Assembly (NCBI RefSeq): GCF_001882345.1
Contig: NZ_MINL01000001.1
Location: forward strand, 2,773,357 to 2,837,356
DNA: 64,000 bases
Source of the DNA: Halomonas sp. QHL1
GTDB lineage: Bacteria; Pseudomonadota; Gammaproteobacteria; Pseudomonadales; Halomonadaceae
Direction of reading: 5' to 3'
Positions 1 through 8,564 of this stretch are shown in pieces; position 1 is the first letter of the stretch, and each line of letters begins with the position of its first letter. The notes beneath the pieces are model-generated. The model was given only the letters and a program-made list of their open reading frames with translations, was not told the DNA's origin and did no database searches. The position numbers and the translations under genes were made by a program.

Positions 1-74
1 ACGCCGCGCATGCTGATCACTTTCATATGGGCATGCGCGGATTTAGGCTGTGTCGCTAATAGATCAACCACTAC

Positions 75-326
75 TTATTCGAGGTTGATGTCATCTTCAT
101 CTGTGGCGGCACCGGTGGCAGCACCAACGCCACCGCCGATAACGGCGCCTCGAACGACACTACCACCCGTTACGGCTGCGGCACCCGCGCCTACGGCAGC
201 ACCGACACCGGCGCCGCTAGTAGCGCGCTCCCCGGTGGAGGTACCGCAACCCGCCAAGCCAATGGTTAACACCACCACCGCTAAGAGGGGTAATATCCGT
301 GTCGAATTCAATACCTGAATGTGCAT
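75..326 (-). CDS. glycine-zipper lipoprotein
   Basis: Small predicted lipoprotein of 83 residues. The N-terminus is a type II signal peptide with lipobox LAGC (Cys27), followed by a Gly/Ala-rich stretch (about residues 40-75) with regularly spaced glycines of the glycine-zipper kind found in small osmotically induced envelope lipoproteins; the tail is acidic (DEDD). I chose the second ATG (326) because AAGGAG at 333-338 abuts the first ATG but lies 6 nt from the second. Probably an outer-membrane or periplasmic stress protein by family analogy. The specific role is unknown. Confidence 0.75.
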   Translation of the reverse strand: MHIQVLNSTRILPLLAVVVLTIGLAGCGTSTGERATSGAGVGAAVGAGAAAVTGGSVVRGAVIGGGVGAATGAATDEDDINLE

Positions 327-447
327 GGTCATCTCCTTATGGGTTACTGCTCTTACACATTAGAGAGAATTCAACTTTTTAGCCATATTAATTATCACTG
401 TTCGATAACTAGGCAATTGGTCAATATCTAGGCAACGTCAGGCAAAG

Positions 448-1659
448 CTATGCACGCTGGGCCACGACGCCATAGGTACGCTTGTCCAGCCAGCGCCCAG
501 CGGCAAAAATCACCAAGCCGCAGAGCGCCAAACCCGCACCAACTAAGCCCGTGCTCGACCAGCTAAAGCCCGCACTGATTGCCAGCCCCGCTAGCCACGC
601 TCCTAAGGCATTGGCACCGTTAAAGGCCGCGTGGTTCAACGAGGCCGCCATGGTTTGGGCATCCTCTGCTACGTCCATCAAGCGGGTCTGTAAAGAAGGC
701 GCCAGGGCCATGCTGGTACCCACCAGGCCAACAAACAGCAGCCCCGTCCACACGTTATTCGCCGCAAAGTAAAACAGCCCCTGGATCACGCCACACCAGA
801 GCAGGATGATGGGTATGGCGCGCATCAGGTTTTTATCCGCCATGCGCCCGCCGATTAAATTGCCGGCAATGGAACCCAGGCCGAAGATCACCAGCACCAG
901 CGGACCCAGCGCCTCGCTCATGCCCGCCTGCTGGGTTAACGTCGGCATGACATAGCTAAAAATTGCGAACATGCCCCCGCAACCGATACAGGCAAGCGCC
1001 AGGGTGACCAACACCCGCTGCTTAAGCAGCGCGGACAGTTCACGCACAGGGCTTGCGAGGGTATCGACGGGCTGCACCGGCACATACAGCCGAATTAACA
1101 GAGCGGTGAGCAGCGCAATGCCGCCGACACCCGCAAAGGCGATCTGCCAGCCCAACAGGTTACCCGCCCAGGTACCCAGCGGCGCACCGATCAAAATCGC
1201 TATGGTTAAGCCCAACATTACCCGCGAAATTGCCCGCGCTCGTTGGTCTACTGGCACCGCTCCCGCCGCTACCAGCGCCGCGATGCCAAAATAGGCCCCA
1301 TGGGGCAAGCCAGCCAGAAAACGCAGCCCCACGAATGACCAAAACCCCGGTGCCATGGCGCTGGCAATATTGCCCACCGCAAATACAAGCATCAGAATGA
1401 TCAACAGTGGTCGCCTCGGCACCCGCGCGGCCAGCGCGGAAATCAGCGGCGCGCCGACCACCACGCCCAGCGCGTAGCTGCTTATGGCATAACCCACTTG
1501 CGGCACGGTTACGGCTAAATCACCCGCCACGCGGTTCATCAAGCCCATAATGACGAACTCGCTGGTGCCAATCCCAAAGCCACCTAACGCCAACACAAAT
1601 TCGGCCAGGCGCGGATTACGCGCCAGCCCTTGAGACGACGATGGTGTCGAATCCTGCAT
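448..1659 (-). CDS. MFS transporter, DHA1/AraJ-like
   Basis: Inner-membrane secondary transporter of 403 residues with about 12 hydrophobic segments. The N-terminal half carries GIGTSEFVIMGL in TM1 and an RFLAGLPHGAYFG segment typical of the drug:H+ antiporter-1 group related to AraJ and purine/arabinose exporters. Length is normal. The start ATG has TAGGAG about 6 nt upstream. It stands alone between the lipoprotein and the hip-like pair. Substrate cannot be told from sequence; efflux of a small metabolite or drug is the family expectation. Confidence 0.88.
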   Translation of the reverse strand: MQDSTPSSSQGLARNPRLAEFVLALGGFGIGTSEFVIMGLMNRVAGDLAVTVPQVGYAISSYALGVVVGAPLISALAARVPRRPLLIILMLVFAVGNIASAMAPGFWSFVGLRFLAGLPHGAYFGIAALVAAGAVPVDQRARAISRVMLGLTIAILIGAPLGTWAGNLLGWQIAFAGVGGIALLTALLIRLYVPVQPVDTLASPVRELSALLKQRVLVTLALACIGCGGMFAIFSYVMPTLTQQAGMSEALGPLVLVIFGLGSIAGNLIGGRMADKNLMRAIPIILLWCGVIQGLFYFAANNVWTGLLFVGLVGTSMALAPSLQTRLMDVAEDAQTMAASLNHAAFNGANALGAWLAGLAISAGFSWSSTGLVGAGLALCGLVIFAAGRWLDKRTYGVVAQRA

Positions 1660-1819
1660 GCTTAACTCCTAGGGATACCGCCCGGTTGGTATCTTGATTA
1701 GCGTTAAATGATCGCAGGATTAGACGAAAGTAGAAACATGCTGCGTTTAAAAAGTTAGCGGGCGAACTCAATCGTTAAGTTGGGCTGAATAGGAAATATT
1801 TGGATAAGGTGCTTGGCGG

Positions 1820-2140
1820 TCAGGCGCTAGGGGGTTCCACTGAAAGCAAACGCTCACGCAGCTGACGGTTACGCGGCACCAAGCCGGTTTGCAGACCTAG
1901 CGGGCGGAATACTTGGTTGAGTAGGGATAGTGTAGGGCTTGCTTTATCGGCCTCTAGATCAGACAAGGAGCGACGGCTGATACCCACCAGCTCGGCATAT
2001 TGCGTCTGCGACATTCCTAACACTTCGCGGCGTAGTTGGCGCAGCACCTGCCCTGAACTGATCTCTTCCCGCAGCAGCTGTGACAATAGCGCCATAAGCA
2101 GCGCCTCACGCTCAATACTAGAGAGTTCTTTGCGTTTCAT
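1820..2140 (-). CDS. XRE-family HTH regulator (HipB-like antitoxin)
   Basis: DNA-binding protein of 106 residues with a helix-turn-helix at about residues 38-65 (LGMSQTQYAELVGISRRSL). It follows the HipA-like gene with an ATGA overlap (2137-2140), so the two are translationally coupled. By analogy with HipB it should bind and neutralise the kinase and repress the operon through the repeated sites at 3497-3612. The odd point is order: in classical hipBA the antitoxin gene comes first, here it is second. Confidence 0.82.
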   Translation of the reverse strand: MKRKELSSIEREALLMALLSQLLREEISSGQVLRQLRREVLGMSQTQYAELVGISRRSLSDLEADKASPTLSLLNQVFRPLGLQTGLVPRNRQLRERLLSVEPPSA

Positions 2141-3480
2141 ACCAGCCCCCAGCGACGCAGCTTAGCATCCAGATAATTCAACCCCACCGCATTCGATGCT
2201 AACAACGCTTCCGGCACTCCCCGCACAGCAAGCCGATCTTTTAAACCAACCAACTGATTCCCTAGCGTTTTTAGCTCTGCCATCAACTGATCTGATGGCA
2301 CATAGGCATTTAAATTCTCCGCAATGGCTACCCAGTTAAATTCACGCCCCTCTTCAAACGGCGTCCCCCAGGTGGTGGTACGAATAATACCTTCTGGGTC
2401 AGCCTTCATGGGAGCAAAATCGTAGACAGGTGCCAGCCAGATTCCTTGAGGCGTTTTCAACAGCGCCGTATTGCGGCCATGGTTATCGCTATTAGCAAAA
2501 GCGACATTAAGCAGGTCGCGTTTCACCCACTCGCTCACGAAACGCGCCGTATCAAAATGACCTCCCGACTCGCGAACGTGGTATTGCTGGCTCAACAGAC
2601 CAACCAGTGCCTCAATCACGGCAAAATGGTTTAAGAAGCTTCCCGGCTGACACTCCATGACGGAATAAACCGACTCCAGCCCATACAGCGTTCGCTTCCC
2701 TGCGGGGTAATCAACATCAAAGCGGAGCAACCACAGCGATGGATAGCGCTCGCCTTCCAGTAGCCGCATGGCCTGAGTGTCGATGGTCGCTACACCCAGT
2801 GACACCAGCTCGTGATAGAAATGGTACTCCGCGCGGAGGATGTTGTTATCAAGCTCGGTTCGCTGGCCGCGAGGAAATTTCACCAGGTAATGCGGATCGG
2901 TATTCGTCGCATCATCCTGATAGGTATCGATCCAGACCTGATCGTCTGGCGTACAGCGCAGCAATAGCTTCGGCGCTTCACCACCTGCCCCGGTCGCGCC
3001 GCCCCCCGCGGCACCCATCTGCTGTGCATAGGCGAGAAAATCACTATCTCGATCCACAACGTCACGTAAGGCAAAACGCTGCTGCTCAAGCGTGCTGCCT
3101 GCTGGACGCTCGGGAAGGGCCTCTTTAATACGTAAATTACCCACCGGGGCAATCGTCCCTTTAGCCAATAAGGCGTAATCTTGTTCAGCCTCGGTAAGCG
3201 CCGATATTCCCAACTGCGTGACCCAGTAACGGCGGCTGGCCCCAGAAGGCATGATATCGTCTAAAAAAGCGAACCAGCGTGGCGATTGATGAGTATTCAT
3301 TAACTCAATCGGCAAGCGCAGGCTGCAAGCATGCTCGTCATCGCGATCTAGCCATTTAAGGGCATAATCGGTGATATAGCCCAGTCGCGCAGGCCCTCGG
3401 CGTCCTTGCTCTGGGTGCTCAATCACCAGCTCGGCGGCATCGTGCCACTGTCCATGATGAAATGCCTGGATGGTTAGCAA
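2137..3480 (-). CDS. HipA-like serine/threonine kinase toxin
   Basis: A 447-residue protein with the HipA architecture: N-terminal HipA subdomain, Gly-rich loop GAGGEAPK (about 165-171), ATP-binding lysine in YLVKFPRG (Lys201), catalytic loop NSDNHGRN (330-337, Asp332, His334) and the metal-binding DF motif in APVYDFAPM (Asp354). All key kinase residues are present, so it looks active. E. coli HipA phosphorylates glutamyl-tRNA synthetase and causes growth arrest; the target here is unknown. It lies upstream of and overlaps the XRE gene, and the operator cluster at 3497-3612 precedes its start. Confidence 0.85.
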   Translation of the reverse strand: MLTIQAFHHGQWHDAAELVIEHPEQGRRGPARLGYITDYALKWLDRDDEHACSLRLPIELMNTHQSPRWFAFLDDIMPSGASRRYWVTQLGISALTEAEQDYALLAKGTIAPVGNLRIKEALPERPAGSTLEQQRFALRDVVDRDSDFLAYAQQMGAAGGGATGAGGEAPKLLLRCTPDDQVWIDTYQDDATNTDPHYLVKFPRGQRTELDNNILRAEYHFYHELVSLGVATIDTQAMRLLEGERYPSLWLLRFDVDYPAGKRTLYGLESVYSVMECQPGSFLNHFAVIEALVGLLSQQYHVRESGGHFDTARFVSEWVKRDLLNVAFANSDNHGRNTALLKTPQGIWLAPVYDFAPMKADPEGIIRTTTWGTPFEEGREFNWVAIAENLNAYVPSDQLMAELKTLGNQLVGLKDRLAVRGVPEALLASNAVGLNYLDAKLRRWGLV

Positions 3481-3496
3481 CGTGGGCCACCTTAAT

Positions 3497-3612
3497 TGAG
3501 CAGTTAATAATTGAGTAGTTTAATGCTCAATAGTCTAGCTCACGGCAATATAATGTGCATTTTAATACTCATAAATAGATAAAAATCCAACTAGTGAGCA
3601 ATAAAATACTCA
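3497..3612. promoter_or_regulatory. three-copy operator array between hipA-like gene and DNA glycosylase
   Basis: Three inverted repeats of the form TGAGyA-N6-TrCTCA: 3512-3529 (TGAGTA/TGCTCA), 3554-3571 (TGTGCA/TACTCA, one mismatch) and 3595-3612 (TGAGCA/TACTCA). A lone half-site TGAGCA sits at 3497-3502. Centres are 42 and 41 bp apart, close to four helical turns, so dimers would line up on one DNA face. The array fills the divergent gap between the HipA-like gene (minus) and the glycosylase gene (plus); the last copy is 19 bp from the glycosylase ATG. Inference: binding sites for the XRE partner of HipA. Confidence 0.75.
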
Positions 3613-3631
3613 TTTCTAGGCAGGAGTAGTG

Positions 3632-4258
3632 ATGACATCTAACGACTCATCCTTGAACACCATCAAGCACGCCATGGCAGCACTTGCCAAGGCCGACCCG
3701 GATATCGCCCGTGCCCTGCCGCTAGTGGGAGCGCCCTCGCCTCGCGAGCGTGATAAAGGCTTTGCGACATTCTTCTCCACCATCGTTAGCCAACAGCTAT
3801 CCACCGAAGCGGCCCGCGCGATTATGGGCCGCGTAAATACACTGCTGCCCGAGCTGCACGCCAAGGCAGTGATGGAGGTAGAGGGCCAAGCGCTGCGCGA
3901 TGCGGGGCTCTCCTGGCGCAAGATCGAGTACGCCAAAGGGCTGGCAGAAGCAGAGTTGGCAGGCACTTTTAGCGCCGAGGGGCTTGAACAGCTAAGCGAT
4001 GATGAAGCCATTGCCGCGATTACCGAGTTACGCGGCTTTGGCCGTTGGAGCGCTGAGATCTACCTGATGTTTTCGCTGAAACGTCAGGACATTTTTCCCG
4101 CCGACGACTTAGCTCTGCGTGTCGCCTTAGGCCGCTTAAAAGGCATGGACGACAAGCCTACGCCCAAGCAGGCGCGTCAGTTGGTAGAACACTGGGCTCC
4201 CTGGCGTAGCGTGGGCTCGCTGTTTCTGTGGCACTACTATCGCGGCGAGCCGCTGTAG
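3632..4258 (+). CDS. DNA-3-methyladenine glycosylase, HhH-GPD (AlkA-like)
   Basis: Base-excision repair enzyme of 208 residues. The helix-hairpin-helix ITELRGFGRWSAEIYLMF is followed by the catalytic aspartate region (FPADDLAL), as in the HhH-GPD/AlkA superfamily that removes alkylated purines. Length matches the short bacterial AlkA-like forms that lack the N-terminal AlkA domain. I use ATG 3632 rather than GTG 3629 because AGGAG at 3622-3626 is spaced 5 nt from it. Expression may be affected by the operator array immediately upstream. Confidence 0.85.
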   Translation: MTSNDSSLNTIKHAMAALAKADPDIARALPLVGAPSPRERDKGFATFFSTIVSQQLSTEAARAIMGRVNTLLPELHAKAVMEVEGQALRDAGLSWRKIEYAKGLAEAELAGTFSAEGLEQLSDDEAIAAITELRGFGRWSAEIYLMFSLKRQDIFPADDLALRVALGRLKGMDDKPTPKQARQLVEHWAPWRSVGSLFLWHYYRGEPL

Positions 4259-4319
4259 TAAATGGCCCCTTTGAGCACCCAGTGTCATTACTACCGTTAT
4301 TTACAAGGAGTCACTAACA

Positions 4320-5192
4320 ATGGCCAACCGAGCTCCAGCCTACCGCGCCAAACCAGGCTCGCCTCTTTTCGTTGACCCGGCTTTTTACAACCGGATTGCC
4401 AAAGCGACCGATCAGCGAAAGCTGATAGAAACGCTAGAGGTGCCGATTCGCGACGCACGCGCCTGGAAAGTACCTGCCGGTCACGTGATGCGCTTGTGTA
4501 CTCGCCAAGGGCCTCAGGTGGGAGATTTCAATCTCTGGTCTTTGCACAACCCACGAGAACGTTTCTGGGCATCACGTACGCGCCAGCTTCAGCGCGCACA
4601 TGTCAGCGTTCATGACCGTTTATGGTCTTCACTGCCCTATCTTCGGCCAATGGCGACCATCACCGCCGATACCTTGGAGAACTACGGTGTCGACGAGGAT
4701 GGCGGTCGTGTTCACGATTTATTAGGTACGCGCTGTGATCCCTATGTGAATCATTTGCTGACCGGTGAGGATTTCGACTTCCACTGTCACTCCAACCTGA
4801 CCCGGGCCGTGGCGCCCTTCGGACTCACCGAGTTTGATGTCCACGATGTGCTCAACGTCTTCCAGTGCACCGGCCTTAATGAACAGGATCAGTACTTTAT
4901 GAAGGCTTGCCCAGCAAAAGAAGGCGACTACCTGGAGCTATTTGCCGAGATTGACTTACTTTGTGCTCTCTCCTGCTGTCCAGGTGGCGATCTATCGGTT
5001 GATCTATGGGGCAGTGACGCCACCGATGACGACCTACTGGCCACCTGCCACCCTATCGGCATCGAAATCTACGCGCTTGATGACACACTGCTCGAGGGCT
5101 GGTCGCCGCCAACATCACCTAGCTATCGCGGCAACCATGGCTTGCGCCCGCCTGAAGAGGATTGGAACGCCAAACGCAGTCGATGCTGTTGA
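4320..5192 (+). CDS. DUF1989 (urea carboxylase-associated family) protein
   Basis: A 290-residue cytosolic protein resembling the DUF1989 family, whose members often lie beside urea carboxylase/allophanate hydrolase genes. Visible conserved features are QVGDFNLW, RTRQLQRAH, LGTRCDPY, DFHCHSNL, NVFQCTG and a Cys-rich CALSCCPGGD. AAGGAG lies 9 nt before the ATG. No urea carboxylase or guanidine-degradation gene is nearby, so the usual context is missing and the biochemical role is not established. It is convergent with the pirin gene, 8 bp away. Confidence 0.75.
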   Translation: MANRAPAYRAKPGSPLFVDPAFYNRIAKATDQRKLIETLEVPIRDARAWKVPAGHVMRLCTRQGPQVGDFNLWSLHNPRERFWASRTRQLQRAHVSVHDRLWSSLPYLRPMATITADTLENYGVDEDGGRVHDLLGTRCDPYVNHLLTGEDFDFHCHSNLTRAVAPFGLTEFDVHDVLNVFQCTGLNEQDQYFMKACPAKEGDYLELFAEIDLLCALSCCPGGDLSVDLWGSDATDDDLLATCHPIGIEIYALDDTLLEGWSPPTSPSYRGNHGLRPPEEDWNAKRSRCC

Positions 5193-5200
5193 CGCTCATA

Positions 5201-6076
5201 TCATGCGTCGAGCCCGCCAAATTTGCCGTTCTGATAATCCTCGACCGCTTGGACAATCTCTTCGCGGGTAGTCATCACGAAGGGCCCGTGGGAATAGACC
5301 GGCTCATCAATCACCTCGCCGTGGCCAAACAGCAGGCGTGCGTCGCTGCTGGCTTCGATTTCGAGGCTGTTGCCATCGCGATCGATTTCGATCAGATGGT
5401 GAGGCTGAACTGGCTCACCGCCCACCTCAACGTCCCCATCCACCACGTAGAGAAACACTTGCCGCCCTGGCGCCACGAATAACTGTTCCTGGCTACCGGC
5501 AGGCAGCCGCAGCGTTGACATAAACACGCCGGTCAGCGTGTCGATAGGGCCAACGCTACCCTGCCACTCACCGGCGATCAGGTTCAGCTCACTGCCACCC
5601 GGCAGCGCGATAGCGGGGATTGATTCCTGCTGCAGCCCCACGTAGCGCGGTTCACTCATTTTTAAGCGCGACGGCAGGTTGACCCACAGCTGCAGAATTT
5701 CAAGCGGACCGCCCTCGCGCAAAAACTCCGGCGGTGAAATTTCCGCATGCACGATGCCGCTACCCGCGGTCATCCACTGCACGCCGCCCGCGTTGATCAC
5801 GCTTTGATGCTTAGCGCTATCCGCATGGGCCAGCGAGCCCTCTAGAATAAAGGTGACCGTTTCAAAGCCCCGGTGCGGGTGTGGGCCAAACGGCAACCCC
5901 CGGTTATTGGCCGGATACGTCTGCGGGCCGTGGTGATTAAGAAACAGAAACGGGTCGAGCTGTTCAAGCTGTGGGCCCGGTAGCGGCCGCCGAGTGACTA
6001 AATCACCGATATCATCGCGCTTGGCCGGGTGCTGGGCGATCACCCGGCGCACTGTTTGGTTAGTATCTGATGGCAT
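5201..6076 (-). CDS. pirin family bicupin
   Basis: A 291-residue bicupin. The N-terminal cupin holds the metal ligands expected in pirins: His66 and His68 in GPHPHRGFETVT, then His110 and Glu112 in GIVHAEIS. Bacterial pirins such as YhhW act as quercetin 2,3-dioxygenases in vitro, and others modulate enzymes, so the role here is open. AAGGAGTC precedes the ATG. The last codons face the DUF1989 gene with an 8-bp gap. Confidence 0.88.
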   Translation of the reverse strand: MPSDTNQTVRRVIAQHPAKRDDIGDLVTRRPLPGPQLEQLDPFLFLNHHGPQTYPANNRGLPFGPHPHRGFETVTFILEGSLAHADSAKHQSVINAGGVQWMTAGSGIVHAEISPPEFLREGGPLEILQLWVNLPSRLKMSEPRYVGLQQESIPAIALPGGSELNLIAGEWQGSVGPIDTLTGVFMSTLRLPAGSQEQLFVAPGRQVFLYVVDGDVEVGGEPVQPHHLIEIDRDGNSLEIEASSDARLLFGHGEVIDEPVYSHGPFVMTTREEIVQAVEDYQNGKFGGLDA

Positions 6077-6188
6077 AACTGACTCCTTATCAATACCGCC
6101 CAGCGTAAAACCTACAGCAGAGGATGAGGAGCGAATAATTTGCCCCGTTTCGTTGCAGGAAATTGTTATAAACCACTCAGCGGTTTTC

Positions 6189-7229
6189 TTAAAACCCGGT
6201 CACCACTGTCACGCCCGCCCCTTCGAACTTATCCATGTTCATCAGCGCATCAATGGACTGCTCAAGATTGATGCGTTTGCCAATCAGCTTTTCAGGCGCC
6301 AGCTTTCCTGACTCTATCATCGTCAGCATGGCGTCATAGCGATGCGCCTGCATGCCATGACTGCCCAGTATTTCAAGCTCGTGGGCAATGACTTTACTCA
6401 TGGGAATGGCCGGTGTGCTGTTCTCAGCCAACATCAGCCCAACCTGAACATGCTTGCCACGTTTACGTAGGTTACTGATGGAGTTAAAGCAGGTAGTCGG
6501 GTGCCCTAACGCATCCAGGGATACGTGAGTGCCTCCTTGGGTTATTTCCGCAACCGCTTCAACCACATTGGCTACCTTGGCGGCATTAACGGTAGCAACA
6601 GCGCCCAATTGACGGGACAGATTCAGCGCGTCTTCCGAAATATCAATGGCGACAACGTTAGCGCCGATAGCATTGGCAATCATCACCGCCGATAGACCTA
6701 CACCGCCACAGCCATGGACAGCCACCCACTGTCCTGCCGATGTTTTGCCCTGATCCACCACCGCCCGAAATGAAGTGACAAACCGGCAACCCAAACTCGC
6801 CGCCGTTGCAAAGTCCAGTGTTTCTGGCAGCGCGACCAAATTCACATCAGCGTAGTGAATACCCACATACTCAGCAAAGGAGCCCCAGTGCGTAAAGCCA
6901 GGCTGAAACTGGCTATCGCACACCTGATGATTACCGGAGTGGCACTCTGGACAAGTGCCGCAACCGCCAACGAATGGAACCGTGACGCGGTCGCCAATAC
7001 GCCACTTTTTTACGTCTTTACCCACGGCTTCGACCACGCCCGACAGCTCATGGCCCGGCACATGGGGAAGCTGGATATCGGTATCATGCCCCATCCAGCC
7101 ATGCCAATCACTTCGGCAAACCCCGTTTGCCATCACCTTCACAACGACCCCATGCGCCTCAGGCGTAGGATCAGGTAATTGCTGGATGCGGGGAGGAGCG
7201 GAAAATTGATCAAAAACAACGGCTTTCAT
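6189..7229 (-). CDS. zinc-dependent alcohol dehydrogenase
   Basis: Medium-chain dehydrogenase of 346 residues. Catalytic zinc ligands are visible as Cys38 (GVCRSD) and His60-Glu61 (GHE); the structural zinc site is [16 protein letters not shown] with Cys90, Cys93, Cys96 and Cys104. The Rossmann fold has [15 protein letters not shown] near residue 176. It oxidises an alcohol or reduces an aldehyde with NAD(P); the substrate is unknown. The start has TAGGAG about 6 nt upstream. A 112-bp gap separates it from the pirin gene on the same strand. Confidence 0.9.
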   Translation of the reverse strand: MKAVVFDQFSAPPRIQQLPDPTPEAHGVVVKVMANGVCRSDWHGWMGHDTDIQLPHVPGHELSGVVEAVGKDVKKWRIGDRVTVPFVGGCGTCPECHSGNHQVCDSQFQPGFTHWGSFAEYVGIHYADVNLVALPETLDFATAASLGCRFVTSFRAVVDQGKTSAGQWVAVHGCGGVGLSAVMIANAIGANVVAIDISEDALNLSRQLGAVATVNAAKVANVVEAVAEITQGGTHVSLDALGHPTTCFNSISNLRKRGKHVQVGLMLAENSTPAIPMSKVIAHELEILGSHGMQAHRYDAMLTMIESGKLAPEKLIGKRINLEQSIDALMNMDKFEGAGVTVVTGF

Positions 7230-7290
7230 AAAGAACTCCTAAACTATATCGCTTTTTACTTTATAAAGTCTTATGCGGATAAGAAGCAAA

Positions 7291-7866
7291 TTATTGGCCG
7301 CTAACACTTAACCGCCCCACGATCTGCATCTCATCACCCTCTGGGCGCACCACGATCATCTCACCCGAGCCCACACCGCTACCCACCAATGCCGTGATAT
7401 TTACCTGATGGGTAACTAGCAGCAAATTGCCCGGCCCCTGCCATGCGGCAATCTGCTCTTGGGCGGTTTGGGTAATTGACGCTTGATCACCGCGACCACG
7501 AAAGAAAGAATCCAGCCAGGGGGTAGGCGCTACAGGCCCCAGCGCCATCAACTCTGCGGTATCCAACGCCCGACACCAGCTTGATGAGTACACCGCCGCA
7601 ATGGGAATATCCCGCGCACGAAATGCACGACCAGCAACTTGCGCCTGAGCGCGGCCAGCCGCAGAAAGGTTACGCTGAGTCCCGCAGCTGCCACGCTCAA
7701 AGCCCGGCGGGTCGCCAATGCCAGGGGCCAGGGAGTGGCGCATTAGAATCACCAAACCACCCTTTTCCAGAGCCTGCCAGGTCGCGTCGTTTGCTTGGAC
7801 ACTGATAGGGAGCATGCCCAGCACACCGAGCAGTAGGGTCAAGGTAAGGTGGCGTAGAGTGGGCAT
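7291..7866 (-). CDS. periplasmic histidine phosphatase family protein
   Basis: Phosphoglycerate-mutase-like (branch 1) phosphatase of about 191 residues. The N-terminus from ATG 7866 is a clear signal peptide (hydrophobic run ending ISVQA), then the catalytic RH in ILMRHSLAPG (His44) and a second histidine in LLVTHQVN. I start at 7866, not at the longer 7962 reading, because the signal peptide begins there and GGAGG lies upstream. Probably acts on periplasmic phosphoesters; substrate unknown. Confidence 0.8.
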   Translation of the reverse strand: MPTLRHLTLTLLLGVLGMLPISVQANDATWQALEKGGLVILMRHSLAPGIGDPPGFERGSCGTQRNLSAAGRAQAQVAGRAFRARDIPIAAVYSSSWCRALDTAELMALGPVAPTPWLDSFFRGRGDQASITQTAQEQIAAWQGPGNLLLVTHQVNITALVGSGVGSGEMIVVRPEGDEMQIVGRLSVSGQ

Positions 7867-7959
7867 GGGGTGGAGTCCTCCATCGATGGCTAACAAGAAC
7901 CGCCTCTCGCCCAAGCCCACCGATTGTCTGGGCATGGGCTTTGATGTCACCAACCTTCG

Positions 7960-8097
7960 CAATATGCGCTAGTTTTATCAAAGCTTTCCAAAACGGAACG
8001 CAATGCGTACCGTTTTGAGCTGGCGCACTACCGCACCCTGTTGCGGGTGGAAAATACTCCAGTCCGCGTCTGGTATTTACAAGAAACTATTAATTAA
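7960..8097 (+). pseudogene. possible C-terminal fragment of a lost gene
   Basis: An open frame of 45 codons ending in TAA at 8095-8097 reads like a protein tail (contains TERNAYRFELAHYRTLL and VRVWYLQETIN). No start or ribosome site is evident and I do not recognise the family. It overlaps a near-perfect 14-bp-arm inverted repeat (7989-8002 / 8004-8017, one mismatch). It may be the debris at the left edge of the defence island, or a chance frame. Confidence 0.25.
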
Positions 8098-8117
8098 AGC
8101 TAGAGCGCCTTTAGCTA

Positions 8118-8242
8118 GGACTATATTCCCATAATTCTGTGAAAAATTGGAACATAGTCCTTTTCTCTTTTGTGCGAGGATTTGCCAATTTTTAAAATTG
8201 GACTATATTCCCATTATATTTTTAACAATGGGAATATAGTCC
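8118..8242. promoter_or_regulatory. two large inverted repeats, likely operators of the XRE-HipA pair
   Basis: GGACTATATTCCCAT occurs at 8118-8132 and 8200-8214. Its exact reverse complement is at 8228-8242, making a dyad with 15-bp perfect arms and a 13-bp spacer. A shorter inverted copy (GGAACATAGTCC, one mismatch) at 8149-8160 pairs with the first. The two dyad centres are about 82 bp apart, near eight helical turns. They lie 17-140 bp upstream of the XRE gene ATG at 8259. Inference: autoregulatory operators. Confidence 0.7.
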
Positions 8243-8258
8243 CTTTATTGGTGATCTT

Positions 8259-8564
8259 ATGGCAAAGCGAAACTTACACAGCGTGCTGTTTCCAAAGCAG
8301 CGCAAAATTCTCACCCATTTTGGTGAGGATTTGTTGCTAGCAATGAAGCGACGAGGGTTGACCAAAAAAATGCTCTGCGAGCGAACAGGTTTTGATCATA
8401 AAACAGTGAACAAGGTGTTCGCTGGCGATCCTGGAGTGGCAATTGGCACCTATTTGAAAATTATGGCTGTGTTGGGCATGGAAAGTAACTTCTCTGAAGT
8501 GGCCGCACATGACGAGCTAGGCATCAAACTGCAAAACATCAAACTTCTGGAAGGTTCAAAATGA
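8259..8564 (+). CDS. XRE-family HTH regulator (HipB-like)
   Basis: DNA-binding protein of 101 residues with a central HTH (about 34-60, LTKKMLCERTGFDHKTVNKVF). It overlaps the next gene, a HipA-like kinase, by ATGA (8561-8564), so the order is the classical antitoxin-then-toxin. It likely binds the dyads just upstream. The region is visibly AT-richer than the flanking housekeeping genes, consistent with acquisition. Since the partner is truncated, the regulator may be an orphan antitoxin. Confidence 0.75.
   Translation: MAKRNLHSVLFPKQRKILTHFGEDLLLAMKRRGLTKKMLCERTGFDHKTVNKVFAGDPGVAIGTYLKIMAVLGMESNFSEVAAHDELGIKLQNIKLLEGSK

Noticed and set aside
10..318. Plus-strand Thr/Ala/Pro-rich open frame
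   Set aside because: It is the antisense shadow of the glycine-zipper lipoprotein gene and has no ribosome site.
4475..4495. CACGTG palindrome as a parS site
   Set aside because: Only the central 8 bp match; the TGTT/AACA flanks of parS are missing and it lies inside a gene.
7989..8017. Operator-like inverted repeat with 14-bp arms
   Set aside because: It overlaps a possible coding remnant and has no clear gene to control, so it is only noted with that fragment.
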